A stretch of DNA of 33,424 nt from Flavobacteriales bacterium (GTDB lineage: Bacteria > Bacteroidota > Bacteroidia > Flavobacteriales > Flavobacteriaceae), in NCBI GenBank assembly GCA_027061855.1, contig JAMOVT010000081.1, positions 1-33,424 of the forward strand, read 5' to 3'. The notes beneath the pieces were generated by a model. That model saw nothing but the letters and a program-made list of their open reading frames with translations. It made no database searches and was not told the origin of the DNA. Of this stretch, positions 7,013-17,464 are shown one piece after another (the stretch's first letter is position 1; each line of letters opens with the position of its first letter). A program made the translations under genes and the position numbers.

Positions 7013-7996
7013 TTACTCGGCGGTAGCTTTCTCTACCCATTTTTTATCAAACAAAGTGCCGGTATATTTATATCCGGTATCTCCGATAGTCGTTACGATA
7101 TTGATCCGGTCTTCTTCCTTATCGGCTTTGTGTTTTTTTGCCATTTGGATGGCTCCCCAAACATTGGCGCCTCCACTAGGCCCGATAATGATTCCTTCTT
7201 CATGCAGCACTTCGTAAACGGTATCGATCGCTTGTTTGCTTTTGATTTCGATTACTTCATCTATATATTGAGCCACCAAATTTTTGGTAGGCAAAGCATT
7301 CCCGATTCCTTCGATAAAATGGGATTGTGGTTTGGGTAATTCTTGATTATAAAAAGCCGCACGAAAAACAGAACCTTTGGGATCGACACCATAAATTTTT
7401 ACTCCGGGTATTTTTTCTCTTAATGCTCTTCCTATACCTGATAAAGTTCCTCCTGTTCCCACGGCAGCAATAAAAATATCTACATTCCCTCCCGTTTGTT
7501 CATATATCTCCTGTCCGGTTGTCATATAATGTGTTTCGGGATTGTCCAAATTATCGTGTTGATTTAAAAACCATACATCTTTATGCCGATTTGCGTAGGT
7601 TTGTGCAAAATTATTGTAAGACTCCGGATGGGAAGGATCAATGGTGCTGTCCACTTCTATCAACTTCACATTATCTCCAAAGGCTTCCAATACTCTTTTC
7701 TTGTCCGGGGAAAGTGTATCGCGCACCACTATTAATAAATTATATCCTTTTTGTTTAGCCACCAATGCCAGACCGGTGGCTGTATTTCCCGATGAATTTT
7801 CAATAATGGTATCTCCGGGTTGAATCAATCCCTCTTTCTCCGCCTTTTCAATCATATATTTGGCTATGCGGTCTTTGACACTCGAAGTAGGATTAAAATA
7901 TTCCAGTTTGGCATAAATATTCGCTCCGTATTTATCACTTAATTTTTCCAATTTTACCAAAGGGGTTTTCCCTACCGTATCCAATAAAGTAGTCAT
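7013..7996 (-). CDS. cysK: Cysteine synthase family PLP enzyme (CysK/CBS type)
   Basis: The 327-residue protein is a fold-type II PLP enzyme. The Schiff-base lysine is K41 in NPTSSVKDR, the substrate-binding loop is NSSGNT (67-72), the phosphate loop is GTGGT (180-184), and the pyridine-nitrogen Ser lies in GPSGGAN (about 273-279). Such enzymes replace the acetyl group of O-acetylserine with sulfide to make cysteine. Some close relatives are cystathionine beta-synthases that use serine or O-acetylserine with homocysteine, and the SSGNT variant and NQHDN segment do not exclude that. There is no CBS-domain tail. It is cytoplasmic, transcribed alone, divergent from the fumarase gene, with its own terminator. 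Confidence 0.85.
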   Translation of the reverse strand: MTTLLDTVGKTPLVKLEKLSDKYGANIYAKLEYFNPTSSVKDRIAKYMIEKAEKEGLIQPGDTIIENSSGNTATGLALVAKQKGYNLLIVVRDTLSPDKKRVLEAFGDNVKLIEVDSTIDPSHPESYNNFAQTYANRHKDVWFLNQHDNLDNPETHYMTTGQEIYEQTGGNVDIFIAAVGTGGTLSGIGRALREKIPGVKIYGVDPKGSVFRAAFYNQELPKPQSHFIEGIGNALPTKNLVAQYIDEVIEIKSKQAIDTVYEVLHEEGIIIGPSGGANVWGAIQMAKKHKADKEEDRINIVTTIGDTGYKYTGTLFDKKWVEKATAE

Positions 7997-8034
7997 GTTT
8001 ATTTGTGTTTTTAGTATGTTAATGAAAGCTTTTG

Positions 8035-8042
8035 CAAAGATA
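8035..8042 (-). promoter_or_regulatory. -7 box of the cysteine synthase gene
   Basis: TATCTTTG on the minus strand lies 38 bases before ATG 7996. A 10-bp inverted repeat (8047-8056 with 8076-8085) lies directly upstream of the box, over the -12 to -50 region, and could be an operator. It is AT-rich, so it may be chance. Confidence 0.5.
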
Positions 8043-8229
8043 CATTTCTTATTTATATTTCATCAGTCCTGGCAAATAAATAAGATAAAAAGAAGAAAAG
8101 ACTTGAATATAGCATGCAATTTGAATGATTCATAAAATAAAAAATGTATTTCTATAGGGGACAAAACGCAAATAAATTGTTTTTAGTATATCATTTCTAT
8201 AAAATTAAATGTCCAAAAAATGATAAATG

Positions 8230-8263
8230 ATTGAGGTCAATCCGGCGAATATCTTTAAATTTG
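8230..8263 (+). promoter_or_regulatory. Bacteroidota-type promoter of the fumarase gene
   Basis: ATTG (8230-8233) and TAAATTTG (8256-8263) are 22 bases apart, matching the -33/-7 consensus. The -7 box ends 22 bases before ATG 8286. The rest of the 289-base divergent region is AT-rich with nothing else recognisable. Confidence 0.65.
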
Positions 8264-8285
8264 AAAGAACTCAAAAATTACCACC

Positions 8286-9683
8286 ATGAAATATAGAATT
8301 GAACACGATACCATAGGAGAAGTAAAAGTCCCCGCTGATAAATACTGGGGTGCACAAACAGAACGTTCCAGAAATAACTTTAAGATTGGGCCCGAAGCTT
8401 CAATGCCTAAAGAAATCATCGATGCTTTTGCCATTCTAAAAAAAGCAGCTGCCTATACCAATCATGAATTGGGGGTATTACCCAAAGACAAAAGAGATTT
8501 AATCGCACAGGTAGCCGATGAAGTATTGGAAGGGAAATTATATGATCAATTTCCTTTGGTAATATGGCAAACCGGCTCGGGAACACAAAGCAATATGAAT
8601 TTTAATGAAGTGGTTTCCAATCGTGCCCATGTTTTAATGGGGAACAAACTCGGAGAAGGAGAAAAATATATTCACCCGAATGATGACGTTAACAAATCAC
8701 AATCTTCCAATGATACGTTTCCCACAGCCATGCATATTGCTCTTTATAAAAAGATAGTGGAAAAGACTATTCCCGGATTGGAAATGCTTCGAGATGCCTT
8801 GGCAAAAAAATCCGAAGAGTTTATGAAAGTCGTCAAAATCGGGCGAACCCATTTGATGGATGCCACTCCCCTTACCTTAGGACAAGAATTCTCGGGATAT
8901 GTAGCACAATTGGATCATGGAATCAAAGCGCTGAAAAACACTTTGGATCATTTAAGTGAATTAGCCTTAGGAGGGACTGCCGTCGGAACGGGAATCAACA
9001 CTCCCGAAGGCTATGATGTGACTGTTGCCAAACATATTGCCGAAATGACAGGTCTTCCGTTTAGAACCGCTGAAAATAAATTTGAAGCCTTGGCTGCTCA
9101 CGATGCCATCGTAGAAACACACGGAGCTTTAAAACTACTGGCAGTATCTATCAATAAAATTGCCAATGATATCCGTTTATTGGCTTCCGGTCCACGATCC
9201 GGAATTGGAGAAATTATCATTCCCGCCAATGAACCCGGAAGTTCAATTATGCCCGGAAAAGTAAATCCGACACAAGCAGAAGCCATCACCATGGTTGCAG
9301 CTCAAATTATGGGAAATGATGTGGCGATCACTGTCGGAGGAACACAAGGTCATTATGAATTGAATGTATTTAAACCCATGATGATCTACAATGCCTTGCA
9401 ATCGGCCGATTTGCTGGGAGATGCAGCCGTATCCTTTACCAAAAATCTTATAGAAGGGATTGAACCCAACTATAAACGAATAGAAGAATTGTTGAACAAT
9501 TCCCTTATGTTGGTCACCGCATTAAATCCTCATATCGGATATGAGAAAGCTGCAAAAATTGCCAAGACCGCTCATAAAGAAGGAACCAGCCTCAAAGAAG
9601 CGGCTGTAAAATTGGGAATTTTAACAGAAGAGGAATTCGACAAATATGTTGTTCCCGAAAAAATGGTTGGAAAAATAAATTAA
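8286..9683 (+). CDS. fumC: Class II fumarate hydratase
   Basis: The 465-residue protein has the normal length of class II fumarases (iron-independent homotetramers of the aspartase/fumarase superfamily), which interconvert fumarate and malate in the TCA cycle. The superfamily signature [10 protein letters not shown] is at 318-327. Other conserved patches are [31 protein letters not shown] and [11 protein letters not shown], which bind substrate and supply the catalytic residues. It starts with a clear ATG after a consensus promoter and ends at an intrinsic terminator, so it is a single-gene unit. The possibility of aspartase is small, because the [10 protein letters not shown] and [11 protein letters not shown] patches follow fumarase closely. 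Confidence 0.96.
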   Translation: MKYRIEHDTIGEVKVPADKYWGAQTERSRNNFKIGPEASMPKEIIDAFAILKKAAAYTNHELGVLPKDKRDLIAQVADEVLEGKLYDQFPLVIWQTGSGTQSNMNFNEVVSNRAHVLMGNKLGEGEKYIHPNDDVNKSQSSNDTFPTAMHIALYKKIVEKTIPGLEMLRDALAKKSEEFMKVVKIGRTHLMDATPLTLGQEFSGYVAQLDHGIKALKNTLDHLSELALGGTAVGTGINTPEGYDVTVAKHIAEMTGLPFRTAENKFEALAAHDAIVETHGALKLLAVSINKIANDIRLLASGPRSGIGEIIIPANEPGSSIMPGKVNPTQAEAITMVAAQIMGNDVAITVGGTQGHYELNVFKPMMIYNALQSADLLGDAAVSFTKNLIEGIEPNYKRIEELLNNSLMLVTALNPHIGYEKAAKIAKTAHKEGTSLKEAAVKLGILTEEEFDKYVVPEKMVGKIN

Positions 9684-9703
9684 TTTGTTTTTAGTGATAA
9701 TAG

Positions 9704-9736
9704 AAAGGCTGTTCTCTATATGGGGAGCAGCTTTTT
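9704..9736 (+). terminator. Intrinsic terminator of the fumarase gene
   Basis: AAAGGCTGTTCTC pairs, with a few G-T pairs, with GGGGAGCAGCTTT around a short TATAT loop, followed by a T run to 9736. It begins 20 bases after the fumC stop. Confidence 0.8.
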
Positions 9737-9740
9737 ATCA

Positions 9741-9956
9741 CGCATTATTCATGAAATTAGCTTTATGCAGATACGAGGCATCGAAATCCGCAGGAATACT
9801 TGCGTATTTCAAGGTTTTTGTAACGAAGTAGGTGCGTGAAGATAATTTCAAGGCACATTCAAATTTGGGTATGTTTATTTCTAACAAATATTGTTTGTCC
9901 CCTTGAGCTTTTATTGCGTTTGTTTGTAAAATTTATAATAACCGATGAATAATGCG
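9741..9956. mobile_element. MITE-like element with 12-bp perfect terminal inverted repeats
   Basis: CGCATTATTCAT (9741-9752) is the exact reverse complement of ATGAATAATGCG (9945-9956). The repeats bound 216 bases that fit no neighbouring gene. Inside lies a hairpin (9783-9810; 10-position stem with one mismatch, 8-base loop). On the minus strand a 64-codon frame without a usable start (9738-9932) remains open and could be a coding remnant. No transposase is present, so mobility in trans would be required. The element lies between the fumarase terminator and the stop of the glycosyltransferase gene, only 2 bases from the latter. No clear target-site duplication is seen. One copy only is visible, so the mobile nature is inference. 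Confidence 0.5.
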
Positions 9957-9958
9957 GA

Positions 9959-10870
9959 TTATATTAATCCAAGATATACTTTGGTTTTCCACCAACGAAC
10001 TTTGATCAACATTCCGAATTTTTCCCATTGTGAGGTAAAAATATAATAGAAACCAAGTGGAATCAATGCAAACCAACGTAATAATTCTTTCAACAAAAGA
10101 ACAATGTAGGCAATAAAACCCTTTTCTTTGGCGATCTCTTTCTTGATTTTGGCGGTTTCAATTATATGTTCTTTTACGTATTGTTTTGATAATTTTTCTT
10201 GCGGTATAAAATGCCAAACCACCAAGTCATGAAAGTAGTAAACAGGGATTCCCGCTTGTCGCACACGCTTGAAGAAATCTGCTTCGAGTAATCCGGGAAC
10301 AAAATCTTCTTTACCTCCAAACAAATCGGTTTTAAATTTTCCCAATTTATCAAATACATCTTTGGAAATCAGCATATTGGTTCCGAAGGGATGTTTCTTT
10401 TTCGGAAACTTACTGCGTTGCCCAAGGTCGATTTCGGCAAAAACAGGCATGATAAATTTATTGATCCAGGCAGGTTTTTGCGATTCGAATACCGGTGAAA
10501 TATGTCCACCTCCGGTTATATTTTTAACAGGTGACCTGAAATCGTCCGAAAGTAATTTAAAATAATCCTGATGAAGAGTTACATCATCATCAAAAAACAC
10601 CAATAATTCGCCTTGTGCTTCTTCCACTCCCCTATTCCACGCATGTACTAATCCCTCTTTGGGTTCTTTGATATATTTTATAAAGGAAAACTGCGGATGA
10701 TTATGAATAAATTCTTTTAACTGCTTTTTCACGTCATTGGTCGAATTATTATCGATAATCAGAATTTCAAATTCATCGGGATTAAATTCTTGAACCGTTA
10801 AACTTTCCAATAATTCGCCCAATAAAACCGGCCGGTTGTACGTAGGTATTATAACACTAAACTTCTTCAT
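9959..10870 (-). CDS. Family 2 glycosyltransferase
   Basis: The 303-residue protein starts with the GT2 nucleotide-sugar fold: FSVIIPTYNRPVLLGELLES, then ILIIDNNSTND (D40) and the DxD-type motif FFDDDVT (D94-D96), which binds the metal and the UDP- or GDP-sugar. The acceptor half contains LGGK-like and ED-like features (FGGKEDFVPGLLEADFF) where the catalytic base is expected. A hydrophobic stretch near the C-terminus (IVLLLKELLRWFALIPLGFY) may attach it to the inner membrane face. Its start overlaps the end of the YfhO-family gene by 14 bases, so translation is probably coupled and the two should work in one glycan pathway. The sugar cannot be told. Confidence 0.9.
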   Translation of the reverse strand: MKKFSVIIPTYNRPVLLGELLESLTVQEFNPDEFEILIIDNNSTNDVKKQLKEFIHNHPQFSFIKYIKEPKEGLVHAWNRGVEEAQGELLVFFDDDVTLHQDYFKLLSDDFRSPVKNITGGGHISPVFESQKPAWINKFIMPVFAEIDLGQRSKFPKKKHPFGTNMLISKDVFDKLGKFKTDLFGGKEDFVPGLLEADFFKRVRQAGIPVYYFHDLVVWHFIPQEKLSKQYVKEHIIETAKIKKEIAKEKGFIAYIVLLLKELLRWFALIPLGFYYIFTSQWEKFGMLIKVRWWKTKVYLGLI

Positions 10871-13277
10871 TTTTTCTTTTCCTTATATAAATAAAAGCAA
10901 ACAAAAATATAATAATAAAAAGAATATAGGAAATCAATGAGATTTTCGCTCCTTTTTTTACAACTTTGGGATCAAAGGAAAATTCTATTTTATGTTCTCC
11001 TTTTGGAACATATAAAGCTCTCAATGCATAATCGGCTTTTAAAACAGGCACTTCCTTTCCGTCAATGGTGGCAATCCATCCATGGGGATACCATGAGTCG
11101 GAGAAAACCGCCAATCCGTTTTGCGAATTTTTTGATGTATAAACCAATTTTTCAGGCTGATAAGAAATCAATTTTATAGAGGCTAAGCTGTCTCGGCCTA
11201 TTTGCTTTATTTCATTCTTATATTTTGTTTGTACTACGGCTGTTTTTTTCGTAGAAATATTTTTTAAGGCCGAAATTTCCCGGTTTTCGTCCTCCACCCA
11301 TTTAATATTTTCTACGAACCATGCATTCCCATTAGCCTGATCATTGATTTGCAAACCTGCTTGTTCTCCGGAAGGTACTACCAGATATTTCACATTATAC
11401 ATATTCAGGATTTCCGGATTTAGATCGGAAGACAAATAAAAATCAAACAAATCTTGTATGCGCCGGGGTTTGGCAGCATGATAACCGCCTAATTGTTTAT
11501 GATGATAAGAGGTAATACCGTCAGTTAAAGGATTGCGTGTAAAGTTCATCACACGATAATAGCCAGTATCTTTAAGAATTTCCAGATCTATGGGAGTGGG
11601 GCGGAAAACTCTTTCCAAATAATCCTCATCCACAAAATTATTCTTGTTTACATAGCGTTTATCTACACTCACCAAGTCAAAAACGATCAAAAACAAAAGA
11701 AGACCCAGCAATACATTCCGGGATATTTTTTCTTCCAAATATGCATATAAAACACCAGCTGTCAAGAGAATTAGAACCAAAGAGCGAATGCTGTCATGAA
11801 CCAGCATTGCTTTTCTGTCTTCAATCAGCGCTTCTAGCAAGCCGTATTTTGCATACATTCCGTCATAAGGACTTTCAAAGGTGAAAAAAGAAGGGCCGAA
11901 TAAGATAAATATTAAAAGAAGAACCGATATGCCGGCAGTAATTTTGATTAATTTCTTTCTTTTTTGTTCTTTTTTTTCCGGGGAATTTATAAAACCATAA
12001 AGCCCGAAAACCGCCAATACAGGGATAAGAAACTCAATAATCACTTGAATAGAGGCAACAGTTCTAAATTTATTATATAAAGGCACATAATCGATAAAGA
12101 AGTCTGTCAACAGACTGAAATTTTTGCCCCAAGAGAGCAGCAAAGTCAATACAAGAGCTGCAAGGATCCATTTTTTATGTTTACCGTGATAAAAAAACAA
12201 AGCCAGTATGGCCAAAAAGATGACAGTTGCTCCTATATATGCCGGAGCGGCTACGATAGGTTGATTTCCCCAGTAGGTACTGACACTTTTTATGAAATCA
12301 TCGGCTGTTCTACGGTTTGTTTTGGTTAAAAGCTCTTTATATAAATGCGAATCTTCTCCCAAACTTTCCATATTCGATCCCCCCATAAAACGGGGAATCA
12401 ATAAATTAAAAGTCTCTGCCAATCCATAGCTGTATTCGGTGATATAAGATTTATCCAAGCCTTCCTTTACCGGCTTTTTCTTTCCGTCGGGAGTAATCGT
12501 CAGGATTTGTTTTCCGCGTATACTTTCCTGCACATATTCCCGGGCAGGTAAAATATGAGAAAGATTCATTCCCAAAGCCAAAATTGCCGCCACAATTAAA
12601 ATGGATAATTCCTTAAAAAAAGTAACCAGTGTTTTCTTTTTATACGCCTCCCACAAAAGAAAAGCTCCTAAAAATAATACCGCAAAAAGAAGGTAATAGG
12701 TCATTTGATAATGACCCGAATTGATTTCCAAAGAAAGCGCCAGCGTTGTCAGGACAAATCCCCATAAATATTTTTTTCTTTCAAAAACAAGTAAGATTCC
12801 GGCCAATACAAGTGGAAAATAGGCAATGGCACGCACTTTTGCCAGATGTCCTACACCGATAATAATGAGGTAATAAGTAGAAAATCCGAACGCTAAACTT
12901 CCCAATAAAGCCAATTTCCAATCCACTTTTAAAACCAGCATCAATATATAGAAAGACAAAAAATATAAAAACAAGAAGTTGGCCGGACGAGGCAAAAAAC
13001 TCAATGTTTTTTGGATTTTCAAGGTATAATTATGAGGAAAAGAAGCGCCTAAGAGATAAGTGGGCATTCCGCCAAAAGCCGAATTGGTCCAATAGATTTC
13101 CTTTCCTTCCTTTTGTTTGTAAACCTCTCTTTCATGCTCCATTCCTTTGGCTTGTACAAGGTCACTTTGATTGAGGATTTTTCCTTGCAGCACCGGACTG
13201 AAATAAATCAAGGAAATAAGCATAAACAGCACTATGGAAAAAAGATGAGGCAGATATTCTGAGTATTTCGATTTCAT
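10857..13277 (-). CDS. YfhO-family polytopic membrane protein (probable glycosyltransferase of the GT-C type)
   Basis: The 806-residue protein has about a dozen hydrophobic segments over the first 550 residues, a soluble extracytoplasmic C-terminal region, and a last helix (ISYILFIIIFLFAFIYI) before a basic tail RKRKN. The pattern DLVQAKGMEHER, WTNSAFGGMPTYLLGA and the late VFSDSWYPHGWIATIDG are marks of the Bacteroidota YfhO family. Relatives in Firmicutes are lipid-linked glycosyltransferases that glycosylate teichoic acids, so transfer of a sugar from a polyprenyl-phosphate donor outside the membrane is likely but unproven here. A longer frame starts at 13328, but MKSKYSEY at 13277 gives the natural start. 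The following GT2 gene overlaps its end and may make the lipid-linked sugar it uses. Confidence 0.8.
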   Translation of the reverse strand: MKSKYSEYLPHLFSIVLFMLISLIYFSPVLQGKILNQSDLVQAKGMEHEREVYKQKEGKEIYWTNSAFGGMPTYLLGASFPHNYTLKIQKTLSFLPRPANFLFLYFLSFYILMLVLKVDWKLALLGSLAFGFSTYYLIIIGVGHLAKVRAIAYFPLVLAGILLVFERKKYLWGFVLTTLALSLEINSGHYQMTYYLLFAVLFLGAFLLWEAYKKKTLVTFFKELSILIVAAILALGMNLSHILPAREYVQESIRGKQILTITPDGKKKPVKEGLDKSYITEYSYGLAETFNLLIPRFMGGSNMESLGEDSHLYKELLTKTNRRTADDFIKSVSTYWGNQPIVAAPAYIGATVIFLAILALFFYHGKHKKWILAALVLTLLLSWGKNFSLLTDFFIDYVPLYNKFRTVASIQVIIEFLIPVLAVFGLYGFINSPEKKEQKRKKLIKITAGISVLLLIFILFGPSFFTFESPYDGMYAKYGLLEALIEDRKAMLVHDSIRSLVLILLTAGVLYAYLEEKISRNVLLGLLLFLIVFDLVSVDKRYVNKNNFVDEDYLERVFRPTPIDLEILKDTGYYRVMNFTRNPLTDGITSYHHKQLGGYHAAKPRRIQDLFDFYLSSDLNPEILNMYNVKYLVVPSGEQAGLQINDQANGNAWFVENIKWVEDENREISALKNISTKKTAVVQTKYKNEIKQIGRDSLASIKLISYQPEKLVYTSKNSQNGLAVFSDSWYPHGWIATIDGKEVPVLKADYALRALYVPKGEHKIEFSFDPKVVKKGAKISLISYILFIIIFLFAFIYIRKRKNEEV

Positions 13278-13453
13278 AAAAACAAATGAATTTTTCTTGG
13301 GTAAAAATAAGAAATAAAGATATACCACTGCCGAAAAAAATTAATTGAAAGGAATTATCAATTATTTAAAAAAAATCTCTACTTTTATTTACATAAAAAT
13401 CATTCTTTACTATTTTTTAACTTCGAAAGCCTTACTCGTTTTTTATTTAATCA

Positions 13454-13461
13454 TAAATTTG
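13454..13461 (+). promoter_or_regulatory. -7 box of the nagB-pfkA-gap operon
   Basis: TAAATTTG ends 8 bases before ATG 13470, so the mRNA would start almost at the initiation codon. No clear -33 box. The region 13278-13453 is AT-rich and holds no convincing gene. Confidence 0.5.
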
Positions 13462-13469
13462 CATATCCT

Positions 13470-15380
13470 ATGGATTATAAGAGCTTACAATACACAAAAC
13501 CGGGGCAATTTGAAGATACACGTTATGAAAAAATTCATAATGTAATCTTTGATGACCGCAATTCTGCATCAATTCAGGTTGCCCGCGAAATAGCCGATTT
13601 AATCCGTACCAACAATGAAAAAGGAAAAAACACAGTTTTGGGATTGGCTACCGGTTCTTCTCCGGTTAAAGTCTATGAAGAACTTATCCGTTTACATAAA
13701 GAAGAAGGTTTGAGTTTCCGGAATGTAATTACTTTTAATTTGGACGAATACTATCCCATTTCACCAGATGACATCAATTCCTATCATTATTTCATGAATG
13801 AATATCTCTTTAAACATATCGATATCAAAAAAGAGAACATTCATATTCCGAAGGGAGACCTCAAACCCGAAGAAATTAAAAATTTCTGTATCTCTTATGA
13901 AAAGAAAATTGAAGAGGCCGGAGGAATCGATTTCCAATTGCTGGGTATCGGACGAACGGGACATATAGGTTTTAATGAGCCCGGATCCCATAAAAATTCC
14001 CGTACACGTTTGATCACCCTAAACCATATTACCCGTATTGATGCCGCCGAGGCTTTTAACGGACTAAAAAATGTTCCCACCAAAGCCATCACCATGGGAA
14101 TTGCCAGTATTATGCAATCCAAACGAATCATTTTGCTGGCTTGGGGTGAAAAAAAAGCAGATATCATCAAAGAAACCATTGAAGGAAATATTTCCTCAAA
14201 TGTGCCTGCCACCTATCTCCAAGAACATCCCAATACTACCTTTGTTCTTGATAAAGATGCTGCACAAAAACTCACACGAATTGACACTCCTTGGATGGTT
14301 AAAGATGTGGAATGGAATTCCTACAATACAAAAAAAGCCGTCACTTGGTTGAGCAATAAAATAAATAAACCGGTTTTAAAACTTACCGATAACGATTACA
14401 ATATCAATTCATTGGCCGATTTAATAGCTACCGAAGGAACTGCATACGATTTAAACATTAAAATATTTAATGCGCTTCAACATACCATTACTGGATGGCC
14501 GGGAGGAAAACCCAATGCAGACGATTCTCATCGTCCGGAACGAGCCGAGCCTGCAAAAAAACGGATAATTATTTTTAGTCCGCACCCCGATGACGATGTG
14601 ATTTCCATGGGAGGAACTTTTGACCGGTTGATCCAACAAGGACACGAAGTACATGTTGCTTACCAAACTTCGGGAAGCAATGCGGTAACCGATGAAGAAG
14701 CCTTAAAATACCTGGAAGTTTATAAACATTTATTTTCTAACAGAGAGATAGAAGAACTTATCCGTTTTATTCAAAACAGAGATAGCTCGCAAGCAGATAT
14801 TCCTTTACTGAGGAAAGTAAAAGCATATGTACGTCGTGCCGAAGCTTTGGCTTCCGTACGCTTTTTGGGCTTAGCCGATACCAATGTTCATTTTCTCGAT
14901 TTGCCTTTTTATGATAAAAATCCGCTTTTAAAAAGAAAAATCGAAGAGCCGGACTTGCAAATTATGGAGAATTTAATGGAGAATATAAAGCCGCATCAAA
15001 TTTTTGCCGCAGGCGATTTGGCCGATCCCCATGGTACCCATCGAATTACTTTTGATTTATTATCTTTGGTGTTGAAAAAAATTAAAAAACAAAATTGGAC
15101 CAATGATTTGAGAGTATGGCTTTATAGAGGAGCCTGGGGCGAATTTGAAGTGTATGACATCGATATGGCTGTTCCGATGAGTCCTGCACAAGTACAAAGA
15201 AAAAGACAAGCCATTTTCTATCATCAAACCCAAAAGGACAATGTAATGTTCAAAGGCGAAGATGAAAGAGAATTTTGGCAACGCGTAGAAGAAAGAAACA
15301 AAAGGCTGGCGCAAAAATACCACCAATTAGGATTGGCTGATTATGAAGCGATGGAAGCCTTTAAAAGATTATATTTTTAA
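13470..15380 (+). CDS. nagB: Glucosamine-6-phosphate deaminase fused to a PIG-L/LmbE deacetylase-like domain
   Basis: The 636-residue protein has two domains. Residues about 25-280 are NagB-like: GLATGSSP (58-65, phosphate loop), LDEYYP with D92, and GIGRTGHIGFNEPGS (159-173) with H165 and E170. In the classical enzyme the base before GH is Asp (GNDGH), but here it is T163. Residues about 366-600 are a PIG-L/LmbE domain with the zinc motif SPHPDDD (370-376) and DPHGTHR later in the domain, giving a possible N-deacetylase. The fusion occurs in Bacteroidota and could couple deacetylation of an amino sugar with deamination of GlcN-6-P to fructose-6-P and ammonia. It heads an operon with pfkA (16-base gap), which uses the fructose-6-P formed. 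Confidence 0.88.
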   Translation: MDYKSLQYTKPGQFEDTRYEKIHNVIFDDRNSASIQVAREIADLIRTNNEKGKNTVLGLATGSSPVKVYEELIRLHKEEGLSFRNVITFNLDEYYPISPDDINSYHYFMNEYLFKHIDIKKENIHIPKGDLKPEEIKNFCISYEKKIEEAGGIDFQLLGIGRTGHIGFNEPGSHKNSRTRLITLNHITRIDAAEAFNGLKNVPTKAITMGIASIMQSKRIILLAWGEKKADIIKETIEGNISSNVPATYLQEHPNTTFVLDKDAAQKLTRIDTPWMVKDVEWNSYNTKKAVTWLSNKINKPVLKLTDNDYNINSLADLIATEGTAYDLNIKIFNALQHTITGWPGGKPNADDSHRPERAEPAKKRIIIFSPHPDDDVISMGGTFDRLIQQGHEVHVAYQTSGSNAVTDEEALKYLEVYKHLFSNREIEELIRFIQNRDSSQADIPLLRKVKAYVRRAEALASVRFLGLADTNVHFLDLPFYDKNPLLKRKIEEPDLQIMENLMENIKPHQIFAAGDLADPHGTHRITFDLLSLVLKKIKKQNWTNDLRVWLYRGAWGEFEVYDIDMAVPMSPAQVQRKRQAIFYHQTQKDNVMFKGEDEREFWQRVEERNKRLAQKYHQLGLADYEAMEAFKRLYF

Positions 15381-15396
15381 CTAAAAGAAAGAGAAT

Positions 15397-17405
<2,009 letters not shown>

Positions 17406-17415
17406 ATGACAAAAC

Positions 17416-17464
17416 TTAACCCACAAAAAAGAGGACTGAATCAGTCCTCTTTTTTGTGGGTTAA
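17416..17464. terminator. Bidirectional terminator, 24-bp perfect inverted repeat
   Basis: Bases 17416-17439 are the exact reverse complement of 17441-17464, with a single base at the centre. The stem includes a GC-rich inner part (GAGGACTGA) and AAAAAA/TTTTTT tracts, so it acts in both directions. It ends the GAPDH gene on the plus strand. On the minus strand its right arm contains the last codons and stop of the tcdA-like gene. Confidence 0.9.

Noticed and set aside
9738-9932. A 64-codon minus-strand frame within the MITE-like element as a real gene
   Set aside because: It has no usable start codon apart from a Met near its end, and stop codons lie right upstream; a remnant or chance is more likely.
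13345-13545. A hydrophobic 66-codon frame just upstream of and overlapping nagB
   Set aside because: It is a product of AT-rich noncoding DNA, crosses the -7 box and overlaps the start of nagB.
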